The translations under genes were made by a program, and so were the position numbers. 64,000 nt of DNA from Sphingobacterium sp. lm-10. GTDB lineage: Bacteria > Bacteroidota > Bacteroidia > Sphingobacteriales > Sphingobacteriaceae. Position 1 is the first letter of the stretch. The number at the start of each line of letters is the position of its first letter. The DNA is taken from NCBI RefSeq assembly GCF_023554555.1, contig NZ_JAMJWC010000002.1:558001-622000 (forward strand), in the 5' to 3' direction. Below are positions 60,180-64,000 of this stretch, one piece after another. The notes beneath the pieces are model-generated. The model was not told the origin of the DNA. It worked only from the letters and a program-made list of their open reading frames with translations, and made no database searches.

Positions 60180-60186
60180 TTTGTGT

Positions 60187-61155
60187 ATGTCTACTGATAT
60201 AAAAAAGCGTTTTAATCGCATCCTCTCCATTTTTATCCAGCTCCAATCCAGTCGGCTGGTCACAGCGGCTGCGCTTGCCGACAAGTATGCTGTCAGTACA
60301 CGTACCATATACCGAGATATACAATCGCTTATCGGTGCGGGAATACCCATATATGGAGAAGCGGGCTCCGGATATGCCATTGTATCCGAGTATAGACTAC
60401 CGATGCTTCCATTTACAAGAGAAGAAGCGTTGAGCTTTTTGGCGGCAGAAAAATTGGTTGCTAAGTATACAGACAAGCATTTGAGCGAGCAGTTCCATTC
60501 TGCCATTAGCAAAATGAAGGCCTCTTTACGATCTTCTGAGAAGGAGAATTTACAGGATGCCTATCCGTCAGTTTTGATTCGTGCGGAAAGGAACACCTTC
60601 AATCAGGCGCTACCGGAAGGGCTAAGTATATTATTAGAGAGCATCGTGTCTAGAAAAGCGGTATACCTAACCTATTTAAAGCCTCGCAGTGACGCGGCAG
60701 ATGCTCGAACCATTGAGCCTGTCGGCATATTTGTAGAAGGAAGGTTTTGGTATGTCATGGCCTTTTGTCAGCTTCGTCAGGATTATCGGCAATTTCGTCT
60801 GGATCGTATTCAGTACATCAGGTTAACTAATGAAGGATTTTCCACGCAGCATCGAGAATTGGCTTATTTTCTGGAACAGAAAGAGGAAGTGGCGAAAACG
60901 TATATCACTATTCGGGTAGATCGTACGATAGCACATTACCTGCACTGGGATCGTCAGCATTATGGGTACCTAAGTGAACAAGTCGTCGGCAGTGAAGTAG
61001 AAATGCATTTTGAAACCACCGTGCCGGAGGAAGGGTTTGCCCGTTGGTTTATGATGTTTGCCGACAGCGCACAGATTATAGAACCCGTACAACTTCGCGA
61101 CAGGATTCGCGATTTATGCAATGCCAGCTTGAAAAAGCTGGGTAATGACACTTAG
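60187..61155 (+). CDS. WYL-domain transcriptional regulator (YafY-like)
   Basis: A 322-residue regulator. An N-terminal HTH_11 winged helix (RLVTAAALADKYAVSTRTIY, then RDIQSLIGAGIPIYGEAGSG) precedes a central WYL domain (TIEPVGIFVEGRFWYVMAFC, QFRLDRIQYI) and the C-terminal WCX region. WYL domains bind ligands or nucleic acid. The ATG at 60187 is preferred over an upstream in-frame TTG at 60166. It is convergent with a DinB-family gene, a pairing often seen, so that gene is a possible target. Confidence 0.92.
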   Translation: MSTDIKKRFNRILSIFIQLQSSRLVTAAALADKYAVSTRTIYRDIQSLIGAGIPIYGEAGSGYAIVSEYRLPMLPFTREEALSFLAAEKLVAKYTDKHLSEQFHSAISKMKASLRSSEKENLQDAYPSVLIRAERNTFNQALPEGLSILLESIVSRKAVYLTYLKPRSDAADARTIEPVGIFVEGRFWYVMAFCQLRQDYRQFRLDRIQYIRLTNEGFSTQHRELAYFLEQKEEVAKTYITIRVDRTIAHYLHWDRQHYGYLSEQVVGSEVEMHFETTVPEEGFARWFMMFADSAQIIEPVQLRDRIRDLCNASLKKLGNDT

Positions 61156-61176
61156 TGCTTTCAATCAAGTGATGTA

Positions 61177-61209
61177 CTACCATGGCAATCCAGTTAATTA
61201 CCATGGTAG
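61177..61209. terminator. Hairpin between the convergent WYL and DinB genes
   Basis: 9-bp stem CTACCATGG/CCATGGTAG (61177-61185, 61201-61209) with a 15-base loop. T-runs are weak on both sides. Confidence 0.55.
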
Positions 61210-61236
61210 CATATCCTTTAGTTCAATTGCATATTA

Positions 61237-61704
61237 CTAGCGTTCCCAGAAAAAAGGCGGTTCAATGCCTAATAATCTTAAATACACAAAACCCTGTCCG
61301 CGGTGATGTACTTCGTTGTCGATAAAATACAATATGTTGTGAAGAATTGGGAAGTTGTATTGACCAAATAAGTTGTAGTCTTCATGAAAGCGTTCTTCTG
61401 GAATCTGCAAAAATAACTTTTCAATTTGAGGCGTCGCTTCATCCCAGGCCTGCAACAAGGCTTCCTTACTGTCGTAAGGCAAATCATGATCATACGGAGT
61501 AATCTCCTGATGTACGATACCATGTAGCCCCGGTACCGCCAAGCTTAATAATTCTTTGACAAGGTCAGCGAAAGTACGCATCTTTTCGACCTTAAAAGTG
61601 AATAATTGATCCTCTGGAAACTTTTCCAATACGTGGCGGGTCAAGTTACGATGTCCTAGCCAATGCTTTAATAGATCGTGTTTAGAGATAAGTGATGTAC
61701 TCAT
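61237..61704 (-). CDS. DinB family protein
   Basis: A 155-residue four-helix metalloprotein of the DinB/YfiT fold. Probable metal-binding histidines lie in KHWLGHRNLT, GIVHQEI and DNEVHHRGQGFVYLRLLG. The family includes thiol-dependent enzymes and damage-inducible proteins of unknown function; despite the name it is not the DNA polymerase IV DinB. Its promoter faces the ribosomal operon start. Confidence 0.9.
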   Translation of the reverse strand: MSTSLISKHDLLKHWLGHRNLTRHVLEKFPEDQLFTFKVEKMRTFADLVKELLSLAVPGLHGIVHQEITPYDHDLPYDSKEALLQAWDEATPQIEKLFLQIPEERFHEDYNLFGQYNFPILHNILYFIDNEVHHRGQGFVYLRLLGIEPPFFWER

Positions 61705-61893
61705 GATGTTATTTTTAATAGTGTATATATAATTATCTATGTCACAAACATAGGTTGATGTAATGACAACAGTATGTCATGAGTAAAAACGTTTTTTACA
61801 TTTATCAACTAAATATGTCTTACCAGCTCTTTAATATGTGAGTGAATTAAATAAGGTGTATGAAATAACTTTTAAAAAATAATAGACTAACTA

Positions 61894-61924
61894 TTTGATA
61901 GTTATAACAAAATGTATACCTTTG
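61894..61924 (+). promoter_or_regulatory. Promoter of the ribosomal protein operon
   Basis: TTTG at 61894-61897, a 19-base spacer, then TACCTTTG at 61917-61924: an exact TTTG-N19-TAnnTTTG Bacteroidota promoter. Transcription would start near 61930, about 73 bases before rplC. Confidence 0.8.
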
Positions 61925-61955
61925 CAAACCCTAAATGGGAGAAGTGTGTCTTGAG

Positions 61956-61973
61956 CGAAGCCCTACTGCTTCG
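61956..61973 (+). promoter_or_regulatory. Leader hairpin upstream of rplC
   Basis: CGAAGC-CCTACT-GCTTCG, a 6-bp stem with a 6-base loop in the short leader of the ribosomal operon. It is a possible site for autogenous control by a ribosomal protein. Confidence 0.35.
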
Positions 61974-62002
61974 ATGGACGTTTAATTAATTTATTTTATA
62001 AC

Positions 62003-62620
62003 ATGTCAGGAATTATTGGTAAAAAAGTAGGAATGACCAGCCTGTTCAGTACAGAGGGAAAGAATATCCCATGTACAGTAATCGAGGCTGGGCCGTGCGT
62101 GGTAACGCAGATACGTACGGTAGAGAAGGACGGTTATTCTGCTATTCAACTTGGCTATGATGATGCTAAGGAAAAGAATACGTCGGCTCCTCTAAAAGGA
62201 CACTTCGCAAAAGCGGGAGTGGCTCCTAAGCGTAAACTAGTTGAATTCAAAACCTTCGAGGAAGAGAAACAACTAGGAGACACTATTGATGTAACTTTAT
62301 TTGCAGAAGGCGAGTTTGTCGACGTAGTCGGTACTTCTAAAGGTAAAGGTTTTCAAGGTGTAATGAAGCGTCATGGCTTTGGTGGTGTAGGTGGTGCGAC
62401 TCACGGTCAGCACAACAGACTACGTGCACCAGGTTCATTGGGAGCTTCATCATGGCCTTCACGCGTATTCAAAGGGATGCGTATGGCGGGTCGTACAGGT
62501 GGTGAGAGAGTAAAAGTTCAAAACCTTCAGGTATTGAAAGTTTACCCTGAGCAAAACCTAATTGTGGTTAGTGGTTCCATTCCTGGAGCCAAAGGTTCTT
62601 ATGTAATCGTAGACAAGTAG
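62003..62620 (+). CDS. rplC: 50S ribosomal protein L3
   Basis: A 205-residue early-assembly protein of the large subunit. Family features are [20 protein letters not shown], the central loop [20 protein letters not shown], and [20 protein letters not shown]. It is the first gene of the operon here; rpsJ, which precedes it in the classical S10 operon, is missing upstream. Confidence 0.97.
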   Translation: MSGIIGKKVGMTSLFSTEGKNIPCTVIEAGPCVVTQIRTVEKDGYSAIQLGYDDAKEKNTSAPLKGHFAKAGVAPKRKLVEFKTFEEEKQLGDTIDVTLFAEGEFVDVVGTSKGKGFQGVMKRHGFGGVGGATHGQHNRLRAPGSLGASSWPSRVFKGMRMAGRTGGERVKVQNLQVLKVYPEQNLIVVSGSIPGAKGSYVIVDK

Positions 62621-62626
62621 AGAGAG

Positions 62627-63256
62627 ATGGAAATTAACGTATTTAATTTATCAGGAAAAGAAACAGGTGCCAAGGTGCAGCTTCCTGAGTCGGTATTCGG
62701 TGTTAAGCCTAGCGACCATGCGATCTATTTGGATGTGAAACAGTACTTAGCGAACCAACGCCAGGGAACACACAAATCAAAACAACGTAATGAGATCGCT
62801 GGTTCTACGCGTAAATTACACAAGCAAAAAGGTACTGGTGGCGCCCGTGCGGGTTCTATCAAATCTCCATTGTTTAATGGTGGTGGTCGTGTATTCGGTC
62901 CACAACCACGTGACTATTCTTTCAAATTGAACAAAAAATTGAAACAATTGGCACGTAAATCAGCGTTGAGCTACAAAGCACAAGAGAATAACGTAGTGGT
63001 GTTGGACGAAGTGAACTTCGATACCATCAAAACTAAAAACTATTTGGCTTTAGTAAACGCGTTGAACATTGCTGATGACAAGACTTTATTGGTATTGCCA
63101 GCATATAATAACAATGTTTATTTATCAAGCAGAAACCTGAAGAAAGCAAAAGTAATCGTAGCTTCTGAGTTGAATACATACGATGTATTGAACGCAACGA
63201 AACTATTGTTGACGGCAGATTCTGTAAAAACTTTGGAGGAGGCATTCGCTAAGTAA
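62627..63256 (+). CDS. rplD: 50S ribosomal protein L4
   Basis: A 209-residue large-subunit protein lining the exit tunnel. The characteristic loop [20 protein letters not shown], then [20 protein letters not shown] and [19 protein letters not shown], is intact. It starts 6 bases after rplC. In Escherichia coli L4 represses its own operon; whether it does so here is unknown. Confidence 0.97.
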   Translation: MEINVFNLSGKETGAKVQLPESVFGVKPSDHAIYLDVKQYLANQRQGTHKSKQRNEIAGSTRKLHKQKGTGGARAGSIKSPLFNGGGRVFGPQPRDYSFKLNKKLKQLARKSALSYKAQENNVVVLDEVNFDTIKTKNYLALVNALNIADDKTLLVLPAYNNNVYLSSRNLKKAKVIVASELNTYDVLNATKLLLTADSVKTLEEAFAK

Positions 63257-63258
63257 TT

Positions 63259-63549
63259 ATGGAAATTATCAAAAAACCAGTCTTAACTGAGAAAGCTTCC
63301 ATCTGGACGGAGAAACAAAACCGTTATGCTTTCAAAGTAGATCATAGAGCTAACAAAATTCAGATCAAAGAAGCTGTAGAGGCTATGTTTGGTGTTACTG
63401 TTGTCGGTGTAAACACGATGGTAGTAGCAGGTAAAGCAAAAAGCCGTTTTACAAAAGCGGGTAATGTATCTGGAAGAGCTCCTAAGTACAAAAAAGCCGT
63501 CATCACAGTGAAGGATGGCGATACTATTGACTTTTACACTACACTATAA
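63259..63549 (+). CDS. rplW: 50S ribosomal protein L23
   Basis: A 96-residue tunnel-exit protein that docks trigger factor and SRP. It matches at EIIKKPVLTEKASIWTEKQN, NKIQIKEAVEAMFGVTVVGV and KKAVITVKDGDTIDFY. It lies 2 bases after rplD. Confidence 0.97.
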   Translation: MEIIKKPVLTEKASIWTEKQNRYAFKVDHRANKIQIKEAVEAMFGVTVVGVNTMVVAGKAKSRFTKAGNVSGRAPKYKKAVITVKDGDTIDFYTTL

Positions 63550-63555
63550 TAAGAA

Positions 63556-64000
63556 ATGGCAGTTAAAAGATTCAAACCGGTAACCCCTGGTACACGTTTC
63601 AGAGTTGGTGCAGACTACTCTGATGTGACTACTAACGTCCCTGAAAAGTCGTTAACAGTAGGAACGAACAAAAGATCAGGCGGTCGTAATCAATCCGGTA
63701 AAATGACTATGCGTTATATCGGTGGGGGACATAAAAAAGTATACCGATTAATAGATTTCAAACGCGATAAAAAAGATATCCCTGCAAATGTAGCTACTAT
63801 CGAGTACGATCCAAATCGTACAGCACGTATTGCCTTGTTGCACTACGCGGATGGTGAGAAACGTTATATTATTGCTCCAGCTGGCTTAACAGTAGGCATG
63901 ACAGTAGTAGCAGGTGAATCAGTTGCCCCGGAAATTGGAAATACATTGCCATTGGCAAAAATTCCTTTGGGTTCAATCATCCACAACATTGAATTGAATC
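63556..64000 (+). CDS. rplB: 50S ribosomal protein L2, 5' part
   Basis: The first 148 codons of L2 are present; the gene continues beyond the window. The N-terminus ([18 protein letters not shown]) and the RNA-binding segments [19 protein letters not shown] and [20 protein letters not shown] are typical. It is the fourth gene of the operon, 6 bases after rplW. Confidence 0.97.
   Translation, partial: MAVKRFKPVTPGTRFRVGADYSDVTTNVPEKSLTVGTNKRSGGRNQSGKMTMRYIGGGHKKVYRLIDFKRDKKDIPANVATIEYDPNRTARIALLHYADGEKRYIIAPAGLTVGMTVVAGESVAPEIGNTLPLAKIPLGSIIHNIELN

Larger units (their letters stand above)
59834..60186. other. Intergenic region between the CoA-binding and WYL genes
   Basis: About 350 bases hold the terminator at 59855-59899, a second hairpin at 59994-60024 oriented for the minus strand, a 15-codon minus-strand open frame (60052-60099) and the WYL promoter box. 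I saw no longer gene. Confidence 0.6.

Noticed and set aside
61237..61704. DNA polymerase IV (DinB)
   Set aside because: The 155-residue four-helix DinB/YfiT fold is unrelated to Y-family polymerases despite the shared name.

Overview
The window looks like a chromosomal segment of a Bacteroidota bacterium, most likely Sphingobacteriaceae (Sphingobacterium/Pedobacter-like). The reasons are a SusC/SusD polysaccharide-utilisation locus with a DUF6377 regulator, Bacteroidota-typical families (DUF3127, DUF4920, IPExxxVDY), weak or absent Shine-Dalgarno sequences at most starts, and several exact matches to the Bacteroidota promoter form TTTG-N19-TAnnTTTG. Taxonomy is inferred from gene content; no 16S gene is present. 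I saw no rRNA, tRNA, CRISPR array or intact insertion sequence.

Layout. 1-5.1 kb: 3' end of a GntP-family permease, an AraC regulator, two DoxX-like membrane genes, then ldcA-doxX on the minus strand. 5.2-12.9 kb: metG, a TonB-dependent receptor, an ECF sigma factor with its membrane partner, and an FMO-like flavoprotein. 12.9-16.5 kb: a small accessory island with a SymE-like toxin, a decayed Xre-type HTH relic, a HAD-type 5'-nucleotidase, a frameshifted conserved gene and an intact toxin-first HigBA module with a palindromic operator. Degenerate direct repeats flank HigBA. 16.6-21.5 kb: nitroreductase, pepT, a secreted GDPD, an HD hydrolase and a THUMP RNA methyltransferase. 21.6-24.1 kb: a DUF3127 protein with an SSB-like acidic tail and an XpaC-like/TelA pair. 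24.1-27.6 kb: one minus-strand operon dapD-tsaC-DUF4920-folP-SDR.

27.8-39.8 kb: a 14-bp tandem repeat, an S4 RNA-binding protein, a TauE/SafE plus MBL-rhodanese sulfur pair and then a PUL: DUF6377 regulator, SusC, SusD, GH30 glycosidase and a surface glycan-binding lipoprotein. The GH30 content suggests beta-glucan, possibly beta-1,6-glucan, as substrate (inference). 39.8-43.8 kb: mtgA, a P2A-like cation ATPase lacking one canonical Ca-site aspartate, and a 58-residue lipoprotein. 43.9-50.7 kb: metE behind a SAM-I riboswitch, a two-component system and pyruvate kinase.

50.8-61.7 kb: IPExxxVDY protein, acpP-fabF, rnc, hisS, pdhA-pdhC (no E1 beta gene here), a beta-lactamase-like lipoprotein, a CoA-binding protein, a candidate minus-strand small RNA, and a convergent WYL regulator/DinB pair. 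61.9-64 kb: the start of the large ribosomal-protein operon (rplC, rplD, rplW, partial rplB) with its own strong promoter and no rpsJ in front.

I did not find a clearly new multi-gene system. The best leads are the 12.9-16.5 kb island, the SSB-tailed DUF3127 protein, start-codon-abutting promoters suggesting leaderless mRNAs, and the small-RNA candidate near 60 kb.
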